In this document: piece by piece, positions 32,663 through 42,444 of the stretch
Layout: each line of letters opens with the position of its first letter
Position numbering within the stretch: position 1 is the stretch's first letter
Source: Hymenobacter fodinae
GTDB taxonomy: Bacteria > Bacteroidota > Bacteroidia > Cytophagales > Hymenobacteraceae
NCBI RefSeq assembly: GCF_004745825.1
Contig: NZ_SRLA01000005.1
Span: 253,106-317,105 of the forward strand
Direction of reading: 5' to 3'
DNA length: 64,000 bases
The notes under the pieces: generated by a model
Seen by the model: only the letters and a program-made list of their open reading frames with translations
Told to the model about the DNA's origin: nothing
The model's database searches: none
Position numbers and translations under genes: made by a program

Positions 32663-34969
32663 TTACAGCACAGATTTTGGCCGATCGGCGGGGGATACGC
32701 CCCAGGTAGCACTCGGAAGGGGCCCCATTTGAAACTTGAGCGTACCACCGCGCATAAGTTGCTGATGCGTGATGTAGGACTTGGTATAGGTGCGGCCGTT
32801 GAGTGTAACTCCCTGAATGTACTTGTTAGCGGAGCTGTTGTTTTTTGTCTCGATGGTGAGCGACTTGCCGCCTGCCAGTTGAATGGTAGCGCGCTCCACG
32901 GCTGGGCTGCCAAACACGTAGGTGCCGTTGGCTGGATTGAGCGGGTAAAAGCCTAGGGTAGAGAATACATGCCACGCCGACATCTGCCCCACGTCCTCGT
33001 TGCCGATGATACCGTCGGGCTTGGCAGTGTAGAAGTTATCGGTGATGGACCGGACCTTATCGGCGGTTTTCCAGGGCTGGCCTACGTAGTTGAATAAGTA
33101 CGTAATATGGTGGCCAGGCTCGTTGCCGTGGGCATACATCCCAATCAGTCCCGAAATATCAGGAGAAGCTTCCTCACCCATGCTCCCTTTCACCAGAAAC
33201 AGCGAATCAAGCTTCTGGCTGAACCGTTGCTCACCCCCAAGCAGGGCAATCAGCCCCTCCACGTCTTGGGGTACCAGCCAAGTGTATTGCCAGGCATTCC
33301 CTTCGGTGAAGTCACTTTTCATATGTACTGATTTGAAGGGGTCGAAGGGGGTACGCCACTCCTTCTGGGCCACGCGGCCGCGCATAAAGCCCGCTGTTTT
33401 GTCGAAGTAGTTTCGGTAGTTCAGGGCGCGCTGGCTGAAGTAGGCATAGTCGGCCTGCTTGCCCATTTGCCGGGCCATTTGGGCAATGCACCAGTCGTCA
33501 ATGGCGTACTCCAGGCCCTTCGATACGCTTTCAACTTCTCCATTAGCCGGGATAAAGCCTAGCTCTTTCACAGCTTTCAGTCCAAACTCGTCGCGCATGG
33601 CCGTGGTCTTCACTGCCTCGTAGGCCAGGGCGGCGTCAAAGCCGGTAAAGCCCTTTAAGTAAGCATCTACCACCACGGGCACGGCGCTGTAGCCCACCAT
33701 GCAGTTCGTTTCGTTGCCCATTAGGTGCCACACGGGCAGCTTGCCCTGCTGCTGGTAGATGGCGAGCATGGAGCTGACCATATCGTTGACGCGCTCAGGC
33801 TGCAGGATGGTAAACAGCGGATGCGCCGCTCGGTAGGTATCCCAGAGGGAAAACGTAGTCAGGTTCGTGAAGCCTGGGTTGCGGTGCACCTGCTGGTCGG
33901 TGCCCCGGTAGTCGCCGTTGTGGTCGTTGAACACCGACGGAGCAATCATGGTGTGGTAGAGGGCCGTGTAGAAAGTCTTTAATCGAGTGTTATTGGCTTG
34001 AATCTGCACTTTTTGTAGCTCCCGGTTCCATGCAGCATCAGCTTGGGTTACCACTCGCTGAAAATTCCAGTGCGGAATTTCTGCCCGGATGTTTGCCAGC
34101 GCCCCCTCAGAGCTTACGGGAGAAATGCCCACTTTCAGCTTCACCTGCTCTCCGGCCTGCGTAGCGAAGGTCACCACGCCTTTGATGCGGTTGCCGGTGG
34201 CAGCAGGTTTGGTGTTGCCCAAGGTATCTAGCACCTGCAGGCTGGTAAAGTTTCGGATAGGCCTAGAGAAAACTGCCGCAAAGAAGAGGCGCTGATCGGT
34301 GGCCCAGCCTTTAGAGTTGCGGTAGCCTACCAGGGTACTGTCGTTGAGTTGCTCGATGTGGGTATCGGTGGCCAGGTCCCAGCCAATGCCCTGCTGCAAG
34401 TCGAACACCAGGTGCGAAGCGTCGGATTTCGGGAAGGTATACTGGTGAAAGCCTACTCGCTCGGTAGCCGTCAGCTCGGCTTTGATGTCATAGCGCTTTA
34501 GGCGTACGGCGTAGTAGCCGGGCTTGGCCTGTTCTTCCTGGTGCGAGAACAGTGATACGAGGCCCCGTTCAGGGTTTTTAACTCGGCCTTCTGTCACGCG
34601 TACCGGCCCGGTGGTCGGCATTACGGTGATGTCGCCCAGGTCGCCGATGCCGGTGCCGCTGAGGTGGGTGTGGGCAAAACCTACAATGGTAGAATCGGAG
34701 TAATGGTATCCAGAGCACCAGTCCCACCCTTCGGTGATGTTAACTGGCCCGAGTTGCACAGCTCCAAATGGCACGTTGGCACCCAGGAACACATGGCCGT
34801 GAAAGCCCGTCCCGATGTATGGGTCTACGTACCGCGTAAGGCTGGCCTGCTGCTTACTGACTGGCCCCGCTTGGCCGCTGACCAAAGGAGTACGGGTACA
34901 GGCACCTGCGGCGGCGACGCCCATTATGACACTGACGAAAAAAACGGATCGAGTATGGCGACGCATCAT
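32663..34969 (-). CDS. GH92 alpha-mannosidase lipoprotein (GH92 no. 1)
   Basis: 768 aa with an SPII signal (MMRRHTRSVFFVSVIMGVAA, Cys24). The N-terminal beta-sandwich starts YVDPYIGTGFHGHVFLGANV and includes HLSGTG. The (alpha/alpha)6 catalytic part has GNEPGHHITYLFNYVGQPW and the acid/base-region signature GNEDVGQMSAWHVFSTLGF, both standard in GH92. These calcium-dependent exo-mannosidases invert configuration and trim terminal mannose, mostly alpha-1,2, from N-glycans and mannan. The HGNEPGHH box is the commonest GH92 form. It is the last gene of the minus-strand run, 110 bp after GH20. Confidence 0.93.
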   Translation of the reverse strand: MMRRHTRSVFFVSVIMGVAAAGACTRTPLVSGQAGPVSKQQASLTRYVDPYIGTGFHGHVFLGANVPFGAVQLGPVNITEGWDWCSGYHYSDSTIVGFAHTHLSGTGIGDLGDITVMPTTGPVRVTEGRVKNPERGLVSLFSHQEEQAKPGYYAVRLKRYDIKAELTATERVGFHQYTFPKSDASHLVFDLQQGIGWDLATDTHIEQLNDSTLVGYRNSKGWATDQRLFFAAVFSRPIRNFTSLQVLDTLGNTKPAATGNRIKGVVTFATQAGEQVKLKVGISPVSSEGALANIRAEIPHWNFQRVVTQADAAWNRELQKVQIQANNTRLKTFYTALYHTMIAPSVFNDHNGDYRGTDQQVHRNPGFTNLTTFSLWDTYRAAHPLFTILQPERVNDMVSSMLAIYQQQGKLPVWHLMGNETNCMVGYSAVPVVVDAYLKGFTGFDAALAYEAVKTTAMRDEFGLKAVKELGFIPANGEVESVSKGLEYAIDDWCIAQMARQMGKQADYAYFSQRALNYRNYFDKTAGFMRGRVAQKEWRTPFDPFKSVHMKSDFTEGNAWQYTWLVPQDVEGLIALLGGEQRFSQKLDSLFLVKGSMGEEASPDISGLIGMYAHGNEPGHHITYLFNYVGQPWKTADKVRSITDNFYTAKPDGIIGNEDVGQMSAWHVFSTLGFYPLNPANGTYVFGSPAVERATIQLAGGKSLTIETKNNSSANKYIQGVTLNGRTYTKSYITHQQLMRGGTLKFQMGPLPSATWGVSPADRPKSVL

Positions 34970-35079
34970 GGGTTAGCAGGCTTAGCGGCAAAATGAAAGC
35001 AGAATTTATAGCACAGAAGAGTTTCTAGGCCAGTATGAGCGCAGGTAGCTTCCAAATCCCGAAAGCCCGCGCCGACTAT

Positions 35080-37410
35080 TTACTGAACTACTACTTCGTC
35101 AACGAAGAGCCAGGTATCCGGCTTAGCGGCGCCGGGCGTCTGGGCATTTTTAGCCATAACCCGGACAAATCGGGCCTTGGTTTTCTTCAGATCGGCCTGT
35201 GCTTCGCTGATGGCGGGCTTGGCCTGGGAAGTTGGCCCTGCAAACGGGGCTGAGTACACCGTTTGGTACTTCTTCCCATCATTCGACACGGCAATTTCCA
35301 CGTTAGCAGGCAGCCGGATGCCGGAGCCCACGGCCTGCAGGAAACTGGCTTTTACAGTGTTGATGTCGGTGACTTGTTGCAGATCGAGCGTGGCTACCAG
35401 ATCGGTGCCGTAGAAGCCTAGCCACTGCCCGTCGGCGTGGCTAGTGGAGCCTTTCTGCCCGTCAACCAACGTAAAAGGCCCTGTACCTCTGTAGCTTTTG
35501 TTGGGCTCGTTTACCAAGGTTACTGGCGTGGCAAAGGCCTTGTGCCTGAGCAGCTCCCGAGTGGTGACTTTACCCATCAGCTTGTCACCTTCAATGGATG
35601 CCGCTTTAATAACGGCCGAGCTAGCCACCGTAAACGGCTGGGTATAGGCCGGTGAAGAAGCCGTAGGTGTCGAGCCATCCAGGGTATACACAATCTGCGG
35701 ACCGGCGGCATCCATCTGCAGCGTAACTAGGGTAGTGCGTTGCGCTGGGTCGAGGGTAAGCTGCTGCCGCACGTTGTAGGCACTACGGGAGTAGTTGGCT
35801 CCCCAGGCTTGGTAGCGGCGGTATTGCTGCTGCATGCGCTGCTGGAAGCTAGGCCAGTCCCGCTGCTTGGCGGGCGTCCAGAGCACCTCCGCCAGCGCCG
35901 ACATGCGCGGAAACGCCATGTACTCTACCTGTTGCTCCGAGGGGATATACTCGGTCCAGATGTTGGCCTGCCCGCCTAAGATGTACTTCCGCTCCGTAGC
36001 CGTAAGTTCCTGGGGCGTGGGCTCGAAAGTATATACTTTGGAGAGGGGCAGGTAGCCCCCAAACGATAAGGGTTCTAGGCCTGCCTCGCCCTGGGCGTGG
36101 TCGAAGTAGGCGTAGGTGCCGGGCGCCATTACCACGTTGTGCTGCTGCCGGGCCGCCATAATGCCTCCTTCCAGCCCCCGCCACGACATAACGGCCGCGT
36201 TGGGCGCTAGGCCACCTTCCAGAATTTCATCCCACCCAATAATGCTCTTGCCTTTAGCATTCACGAACTTCTCCATGCGCTGCACAAAGTAGCTCTGCAG
36301 CTCGTGCTCGTCCTTTAGGCCTTCAGCTTTCATGCGGGCCTGGCACTTGGGGCAGTTATGCCAGCGGGTTTTGGGCGCTTCATCGCCGCCGAGGTGCACA
36401 ATCTTGCCGGGGAACAAAGGCATTACTTCCGTTAGCACGTCTTGCAAGAAGCTAAATGTCTGCTCGTTGCCAGCGCAGAAAATGTCGTCGAACACGCCCC
36501 ATAGCCCCTCCACCTTAAACGGCCCACCGCTGCATGACAGTTCGGGGTAGGCCGCCAGGGCCGCTACTGCGTGGCCGGGCATCTCAATTTCCGGCACCAC
36601 CGTGATGTAGCGGTCTTGGGCGTACTTCACCACGTCCTTAATCTGCTCCTGCGTATAAAAGCCGCCGTAACGGATGTTATCGAACTGGTGGGGCTGATCG
36701 GAGTAGTGCCCAATGAGCGTACCGTCGCGCCACCCACCTACAGAGGTAAGCTTAGGGTACTTCTTTATTTCAATGCGCCAGCCCTGGTCATCGGTGAGGT
36801 GCCAGTGAAAGGTGTTCATCTTGTGCAAGGCCAGATAGTCGATGTACTTCTTGACGAACTCTACCGGAAAGAAGTGACGGCTGACATCTAGGTGCATGCC
36901 GCGCCACTGGTACCGTGGCTTGTCGAGCACCTCCACCGTTGGCAAGCTCACGGCCGCAGCCGGGCGCTGCGGAGGCAGCAGCTGCCGAATGGTTTGCAGG
37001 CCTCGGAATACGCCCTGGGGACTGCTGGCGGCCAGCATAATCTGCGTGGGCTGCACGCTGAGCGCGTACCCTTCGGCGCCCAGGCTATCGAGAGCAGGCC
37101 GCAGGGTTAGGTAAATGCCGCTGGATTTTTTCTTACCTGGCCTAGCTCCTACTACCTGCGGCTGTACGCCCGCGCTGCGCAGCAGGTCTTGGCTTAACAT
37201 CTGCCCAATGCGGCGCAGCTCCTCATTTTTGGCGTCGACGTAGATGGTGGTGGCCGGCGTGAGGGCAAAGCTGCCGCTGCCTACCTGAAGGCTCGCAGGT
37301 AGCGGAATAATCGATTTAGCAGATGCTGGTGAAGGAATTTGCTGCGCGGTAGCCGAAGCCCCATATAGGCCTAACAAGATGGGCAACGACAGCCAGGTTT
37401 TCTTTCTCAC
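35080..37410 (-). CDS. GH20 beta-N-acetylhexosaminidase, secreted
   Basis: 776 aa, start taken as GTG at 37410, which overlaps the ROK stop in GTGA and gives a signal peptide (VRKKTWLSLPILLGLYGASA, then TAQQ). A GH20b-type domain (about 30-150) precedes the TIM barrel. The catalytic Asp-Glu pair is in HLGGDEAPKTRWHNCPKC, and substrate residues appear in MHLDVSRHFF and HWHLTDDQGW. A chitobiase-C-like and a discoidin-like segment follow. It removes terminal beta-GlcNAc or GalNAc, here probably from complex N-glycan antennae. Translational coupling to the ROK kinase links GlcNAc release to phosphorylation. Confidence 0.93.
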   Translation of the reverse strand: MRKKTWLSLPILLGLYGASATAQQIPSPASAKSIIPLPASLQVGSGSFALTPATTIYVDAKNEELRRIGQMLSQDLLRSAGVQPQVVGARPGKKKSSGIYLTLRPALDSLGAEGYALSVQPTQIMLAASSPQGVFRGLQTIRQLLPPQRPAAAVSLPTVEVLDKPRYQWRGMHLDVSRHFFPVEFVKKYIDYLALHKMNTFHWHLTDDQGWRIEIKKYPKLTSVGGWRDGTLIGHYSDQPHQFDNIRYGGFYTQEQIKDVVKYAQDRYITVVPEIEMPGHAVAALAAYPELSCSGGPFKVEGLWGVFDDIFCAGNEQTFSFLQDVLTEVMPLFPGKIVHLGGDEAPKTRWHNCPKCQARMKAEGLKDEHELQSYFVQRMEKFVNAKGKSIIGWDEILEGGLAPNAAVMSWRGLEGGIMAARQQHNVVMAPGTYAYFDHAQGEAGLEPLSFGGYLPLSKVYTFEPTPQELTATERKYILGGQANIWTEYIPSEQQVEYMAFPRMSALAEVLWTPAKQRDWPSFQQRMQQQYRRYQAWGANYSRSAYNVRQQLTLDPAQRTTLVTLQMDAAGPQIVYTLDGSTPTASSPAYTQPFTVASSAVIKAASIEGDKLMGKVTTRELLRHKAFATPVTLVNEPNKSYRGTGPFTLVDGQKGSTSHADGQWLGFYGTDLVATLDLQQVTDINTVKASFLQAVGSGIRLPANVEIAVSNDGKKYQTVYSAPFAGPTSQAKPAISEAQADLKKTKARFVRVMAKNAQTPGAAKPDTWLFVDEVVVQ

Positions 37411-38291
37411 AGAGACGGAACGGATTGAGATGGGGAAAGCAGATCTTGCTTGAGATGGCACAGGGCGGCGGCACCCAAAACGGCCGCGTTTTCAATGGTG
37501 GAAGGGGCAATAACCAGCCGTTCTACCACATGCTTAAAGGGAAACTCCCGTAGGCTCTCCTCGAGGCCACCCCGGAAATACGCAAAGCACTTGCTAACCG
37601 AGCCGCCCAGGAGTATGGCCTGGGGCGCAACTGTGAATAGCATAATTTTGATGGCATTGCCCAGGTGCCGGCCGTACTCCGTCAGCACTTCAAGCGCGGC
37701 GGGGTTGCCTTGCTGGGCCAGCGCGTACCACTCAGCGCCCGACCGCCCGGTTTGCTGGCTGAAGAACTTGCCGCTGCAGTAGTCCTCCACTGTTTTGTCG
37801 AGGTAAGGCACGCAGCCGAATTCTCCGGCGCTGGAAAGCACGCCGGCATATAGGTCATTATTAAAGATGAGCCCTGCCCCTACTCCAGTCCCGATTACCA
37901 GGCCTATCAGATGGGCGAATGGCTGCCCTTGCCCGTACATTTTCTCGCCAACGGCAAAGGCGTTGGCATCGTTGGCGAGATACACGGGCTGACGGAACCG
38001 GCTTGATAAGTACTGCTTGAGTGGCACCTGCTGCCAGGACGGAATATTCTGCACGTTGTACACGATGCCCTGTTGCTCATCCACCAGACCCGGCGTACCA
38101 ATACCAATTCCGGCCACCTCGTCGTCGATTAGTTCTTCCAGATTGTAGGCCAGTTCCGCCAATATCTGCTCCTGCGGGGCCGTGGCAGCGGTTTCAAAGC
38201 GTTTTTCCTGGACGATGGCTCCGTTTTGCACCACGCCCATATGAATCTTCGTGCCCCCGATGTCGATGCCGATGTATTTGGTGGTATGCAT
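37407..38291 (-). CDS. ROK-family sugar kinase
   Basis: 294 aa. The N-terminal phosphate loop YIGIDIGGTKIHMGVV is canonical. YLANDANAFAVGE and IGTGVGAGLIFNN (ATP/sugar site) follow, then SSAGEFGCVPYLDKTVEDYC, a variant of the usual GAAGEIGH, and ILLGGSVSK near the end. The classic Cys-rich zinc motif is absent. ROK kinases phosphorylate glucose, mannose, fructose or GlcNAc. With an isomerase-like gene and three mannosidases in the locus, mannose or GlcNAc is likeliest. It is cytoplasmic and coupled to GH20 by a 4-nt overlap. Confidence 0.9.
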   Translation of the reverse strand: MHTTKYIGIDIGGTKIHMGVVQNGAIVQEKRFETAATAPQEQILAELAYNLEELIDDEVAGIGIGTPGLVDEQQGIVYNVQNIPSWQQVPLKQYLSSRFRQPVYLANDANAFAVGEKMYGQGQPFAHLIGLVIGTGVGAGLIFNNDLYAGVLSSAGEFGCVPYLDKTVEDYCSGKFFSQQTGRSGAEWYALAQQGNPAALEVLTEYGRHLGNAIKIMLFTVAPQAILLGGSVSKCFAYFRGGLEESLREFPFKHVVERLVIAPSTIENAAVLGAAALCHLKQDLLSPSQSVPSL

Positions 38292-38430
38292 GCAGGTTTC
38301 GTCCGTTTACTTGCTTGAGGCGAGGCTTTGCGCTTTAAATTACTGATTAGGATAGGTGCTGAGCTAAAATATTTACAAAAGGACAGCAGAAAGAACAAAA
38401 GAGAGCAGCTCATTGCCTCGCTAGGCCAGT

Positions 38431-40824
38431 CTACCGGGTAGCAGATTGGGCTAGCTGTATAGCGTTGGCCACGTTGAAGGAAGCCTGCAGCCGAATGTCA
38501 TCGGATGAGGCCCCTATCATCAGGGTGAAAGCTCCCGGCTCCACGGCCCAATGCATTTGTTGGTTGAGCAGCATCAGGTCTTCGGCCGTCAGCTCAAACA
38601 CCACTTCTTTCTGCTCCCCGGCCTTTAAATTGAACCGCTCAAACTTCTTTAGCTGCTTGCTGGGCGTGACTACGGAGCTTACCTCATCGCGCAAGTAGAG
38701 CTGGGCCACTTCGTCGCCGGCGCGGGCACTAGTGTTTTTCACCTTGAACCGTACCGTTACGTTCACCGCGCCGCTACCTTCAGTGGCGCTGACCTGCAAG
38801 TCAGAATACTCGAATTTGGCGTAGCTTAGGCCGAAGCCGAAGCTGTAGAGTGGCCTAGCATCCAGTTCCACGTAGCTCTGCCGAGCGGGGCGCGGCGCAT
38901 TGTAGTAGACGGGTAGCTGCCCCACGTGTTTGGGCACGGAAATAGGCAGGCGGCCCGCCGGGTTATAGTCACCGAAGAGCACGTCGGCGACGGCGTTGCC
39001 GCCCTCCTGGCCGGGGTACCAGGCATCAAGCAAAGCGGGAACGTGGGCCGCCATCCAATTCAGGTTCAGCGGCCGGCCCTTGATGAGGACTACCACTACC
39101 GGCGTACCGGTTTGCACCACGGCCTGCAACAATTCCTGCTGCTTACCCAGCAGCTCCAGGGTGGCCCGGTCATAGCCTTCGCCGCTTTCCATGTCGCTGA
39201 GTACCTCGGGGCCGGCGGAAGTGACGGTAGCCGCACCGGTGCTTTGATATTCGGTTTTGAAGTCGCGGGCACTGGAGCCACCAAGCACGACCACGGCCAC
39301 CTGAGCCTGCCGGACGGCGGCCACGGCGGCCGCAATGTCTGCGCTCGTGGTATCCCGAATGGCACAGCCTTTCACATAGGTAACCTTCGTAGTAGCCGAC
39401 ACCTTAGCCCGGATGCCTTCCAGCACCGTAACGATGTTGCTCTCGGGCTGGGGCGCGGTATAGTCGCCGAGCTGGTTGTAGAGGTTATCAGCATTAGGGC
39501 CAATGACAGCAATACGCTGCAGCGACTTTGACAGCGGCAGCAGGTTTTGGTTGTTCTTGAGCAGTACTACCGATTCTTGTGCCACCCGCCGGGCCAGCTG
39601 TACGTGCGCCGGGCTTTTAACCTGCCGGGCCGCCCGACGAACATCCACATAGGGGGTTTCAAACAGTCCCATGTCAAATTTCAGGCGCAGCACCCTGCTT
39701 ACCGCCCGGTCTAGCACCTCTCCTGAAACGAGCTGTTGGTTGATGGCTTCCAGAAGCGCTTTGTCATAGCCATACCCGCTCAAGTCATCGTCGAGGCCGG
39801 CGTTGATGGCCAGGGCTGCGGCTTCTGCGGGCGTGGCTGCCACGTGGTGGCTCGTCGCTAGGCCACTAATGCTGCCTAGGTCCGAAACCGTAAAGCCCTG
39901 AAAGCCCCACTGCCGACGCAGCACCTCGGTAAGTAGAAACTCGCTCGCGGTGCAAGGCACGCCATCAATAGAGTTATACGAGGTCATAATGGAAAGCACT
40001 CCGGCTTTCACAGCGGCGTGCACTGGCGGCAGAAAGCTTTGGTACAGCTCCCGGTAGCCCGTGCTGTTGCCGCCGCCATTATGCCCTCCTTCTGGCACGC
40101 CGTAGGCAGCAAAATGCTTGAGCGTGGAAATGACGTTGACGCCACTTTTCAAGCTCTGGCCCTGTAGGCCTGTCACCATAGCCACGCCCAGCTGGCTGGT
40201 GAGCACGGGGTCTTCGCCGTAGGTTTCCTCCACCCGCGACCAACGCGGTTCCCGGGCCAAATCTAGGACCGGTCCGTACCCGATGTGGCCGCCCTGTGCC
40301 CGCACCTCCTGAGCAATGGCCGCGGCCATGCGTTGCAGCAAGGCGGGGTTCCAGGTGCTGCCCTGGCCAATTGCCGTAGGAAACACGGTGGTACCAATGG
40401 CCATGTGGCCGTGCGGGCATTCCTCGGCCAGAAACAGCGGAATGCCCAACCGCGTGTGCTCCACGGCATACTTCTGCAGAGCGTTGGTGGCTTCGACGGC
40501 CTGGGTAGGGTTCAGGCCGGTGGCTAAGGTCTTTTTGGTCCAGGGGTCGGCACGCAGCGTAGCCCACAGCCCCCCGATGTGGCGCTCAGCCAGGGCTTTC
40601 TTGTAGGCCTCACTCACGCCAACCCGCGCGCCTTCTTTCTGGTACATCTCCCAGCCCAGCACGGTGGCAAGCTGCCCCACCTTCTCCTCTACCGTCATCC
40701 GCCCGAGCAGATCCTTTACCCGTGCTTCAGTAGGTGCCTTGCGGTCTTTGTACACTGGCCTAGCATTCTGGGCATAGGCCACCGTACCGATGAAATACAA
40801 CCCGAGAACTACGTATTTACGCAT
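38431..40824 (-). CDS. GH3 beta-glycosidase (BglX-like), secreted
   Basis: 797 aa with signal peptide MRKYVVLGLYFIGTVAYAQ. The N-terminal barrel carries the nucleophile region FQGFTVSDLGSISGL (Asp of SD). The second alpha/beta domain has RIAVIGPNADNLYNQLGDYT, and the C-terminal FN3-like domain ends the protein. Its length and order are those of periplasmic BglX-type GH3 enzymes, which act on beta-glucosides, beta-xylosides or related linkages. The role here could be removal of a beta-linked sugar from the glycan; the exact substrate cannot be read from sequence. Confidence 0.92.
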   Translation of the reverse strand: MRKYVVLGLYFIGTVAYAQNARPVYKDRKAPTEARVKDLLGRMTVEEKVGQLATVLGWEMYQKEGARVGVSEAYKKALAERHIGGLWATLRADPWTKKTLATGLNPTQAVEATNALQKYAVEHTRLGIPLFLAEECPHGHMAIGTTVFPTAIGQGSTWNPALLQRMAAAIAQEVRAQGGHIGYGPVLDLAREPRWSRVEETYGEDPVLTSQLGVAMVTGLQGQSLKSGVNVISTLKHFAAYGVPEGGHNGGGNSTGYRELYQSFLPPVHAAVKAGVLSIMTSYNSIDGVPCTASEFLLTEVLRRQWGFQGFTVSDLGSISGLATSHHVAATPAEAAALAINAGLDDDLSGYGYDKALLEAINQQLVSGEVLDRAVSRVLRLKFDMGLFETPYVDVRRAARQVKSPAHVQLARRVAQESVVLLKNNQNLLPLSKSLQRIAVIGPNADNLYNQLGDYTAPQPESNIVTVLEGIRAKVSATTKVTYVKGCAIRDTTSADIAAAVAAVRQAQVAVVVLGGSSARDFKTEYQSTGAATVTSAGPEVLSDMESGEGYDRATLELLGKQQELLQAVVQTGTPVVVVLIKGRPLNLNWMAAHVPALLDAWYPGQEGGNAVADVLFGDYNPAGRLPISVPKHVGQLPVYYNAPRPARQSYVELDARPLYSFGFGLSYAKFEYSDLQVSATEGSGAVNVTVRFKVKNTSARAGDEVAQLYLRDEVSSVVTPSKQLKKFERFNLKAGEQKEVVFELTAEDLMLLNQQMHWAVEPGAFTLMIGASSDDIRLQASFNVANAIQLAQSATR

Positions 40825-40915
40825 GGAATAAAGGTGGTAACTCGTTGGGCATGAGGAAGGGTGAAACGAGCAGGGCGTAAAGCAAATTGGAGGTTTGCGC
40901 TAGCTAGAATTGGCG

Positions 40916-42361
40916 CTACTCAGCCGTGAAGGCAAAGGCCAGAGCTGGATATGCTCCCGCCTGTTGGGCCAGGGCTGGGGGCAAGCTAATCTGCACGCGG
41001 TTGCCTTGCCGGGTCCAGGCCACCTTTTTACCGGTTTGCAGCAGGGTTATCTTACTGCCTTTCCGGGGGATGTTGCCCGTCCAGGTAATGGTAGTTGGGG
41101 TGGGCTTGTTTTCGGGTAAGCAGGCAATGGCGTAGCGGGTGCCCGTGGGGCCCTGGGTGAAGTAGGTGCTGCCGTCCTGGTACTGCGCGGTGGTGCGGGT
41201 GTTGTAGATGGCGGAGCCGTTTACCTTCAGCCACTGGCCTACAACTCGTAGCCGGGTCACGGCTTCGTTGGCTAGAGTACCGTCTGGTTTTGGGCCCACG
41301 CCCAGCAGCAGGCTCCCGCCTTTGGCTACTACTTCCACCAAGGAGTGAATGATGCGGGTGGGCGACTTGTACTCATCGTTGGGCACGTACCCCCAGTTGT
41401 TGGCCAAGGTCAGGCAGCTCTCCCAAGGGGCATCGAGCTTATGGTCGGGTACCCGCTGCTCGGGCGTTTGGTAGTTTTCGTAGGGGCCATGCACGGTGCG
41501 GTCGACCAGGAGCAGGCCGGGCTGGGCCTGGCGGGCCATGGCGGCAATACGGGGCATGTTCACATCTTGGCTGAACTCGGGAATGGGTGCGCCCCAGGAG
41601 CGTACCTCGGCATTCACCGTTTCGCGGGGCCGCACCCACCCTCCATCCAGCCACAGTATATCCAGGGCGCCGTAGTCGTGCATCAGCTCCCTGATTTGAT
41701 TGTACGTGAACTCCTGGTACTGCTTCCAGCGCCACGGGTACTTCCGGATGTCGTAGTTTACATTACGGTCGGGAGTGGCGTACCTAGGCCACCAGAAGTT
41801 CGGAGAGTGCCAGTCAGGTTTCGAGAAATAAGCTCCCACCATAAAGCCTTGCTGCCGAAAGGCCTCAAACACGTACTTGGTTACGTTGGCCCGCGGATTA
41901 CTGCCGAACGGGCCGTGGGTGATGCTAAAGTCCGACTGCTTGGTGTCGAACATGGCAAACCCGTCGTGGTGTTTGGTAGTGAATACCAGGTAGCGCATGC
42001 CCGCCTGTTTGGCCACGCTGGCCCACTGCTCAGGGTTAAAGTTTATGGGATTAAACTGTTGGCTCAGGCCCCAGTACCACTTTTTGTAGTCCTCATAGGC
42101 CACGGTGCTGTCGCGCTCAATCCAGCTTTCCGAGCACAGCTGCCACGACTCAATGATGCCGGGCACGGCGTACAAGCCCCAATGCAGAATCAGCCCAAAT
42201 TTCTGGTCGCGCCACTTTTCCAGCTTTTGCTGGACCAGCGGGTCGGTGGGTGCCTCATACTGGATTGACTGCTGATGAACCCCTTGGTCCTGGGCGCGTA
42301 GGGGCAACGCCGCCATCACGGTGCATAAAACAAAGGCCTGGGCAGCTTGCTTGAGAACCAT
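40916..42361 (-). CDS. GH29 alpha-L-fucosidase, secreted
   Basis: 481 aa with signal peptide MVLKQAAQAFVLCTVMAALP. The family motifs are KFGLILHWGLYAVPG, YLVFTTKHHDGFAMFDTKQS and the nucleophile strand LDILWLDGGW (Asp). A short C-terminal beta domain follows. GH29 enzymes retain configuration and release alpha-1,2/3/4/6-fucose; core or antennal fucose of N-glycans fits the neighbours. It lies between CutC and GH3 with short gaps, consistent with one transcript. Confidence 0.93.
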   Translation of the reverse strand: MVLKQAAQAFVLCTVMAALPLRAQDQGVHQQSIQYEAPTDPLVQQKLEKWRDQKFGLILHWGLYAVPGIIESWQLCSESWIERDSTVAYEDYKKWYWGLSQQFNPINFNPEQWASVAKQAGMRYLVFTTKHHDGFAMFDTKQSDFSITHGPFGSNPRANVTKYVFEAFRQQGFMVGAYFSKPDWHSPNFWWPRYATPDRNVNYDIRKYPWRWKQYQEFTYNQIRELMHDYGALDILWLDGGWVRPRETVNAEVRSWGAPIPEFSQDVNMPRIAAMARQAQPGLLLVDRTVHGPYENYQTPEQRVPDHKLDAPWESCLTLANNWGYVPNDEYKSPTRIIHSLVEVVAKGGSLLLGVGPKPDGTLANEAVTRLRVVGQWLKVNGSAIYNTRTTAQYQDGSTYFTQGPTGTRYAIACLPENKPTPTTITWTGNIPRKGSKITLLQTGKKVAWTRQGNRVQISLPPALAQQAGAYPALAFAFTAE

Positions 42362-42444
42362 ACGCTGTGGTTAGGATAAGATGAAAGCTGATTGAGCCCA
42401 GCAACGGGTAGTGCATTCCACTCAGGGGGTAAATAGGCCGTGGC

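Noticed and set aside
41345..42268. 307-aa plus-strand ORF across the fucosidase gene
   Set aside because: The minus strand carries the clear GH29 motifs. The long plus frame results from low stop frequency in GC-rich DNA.
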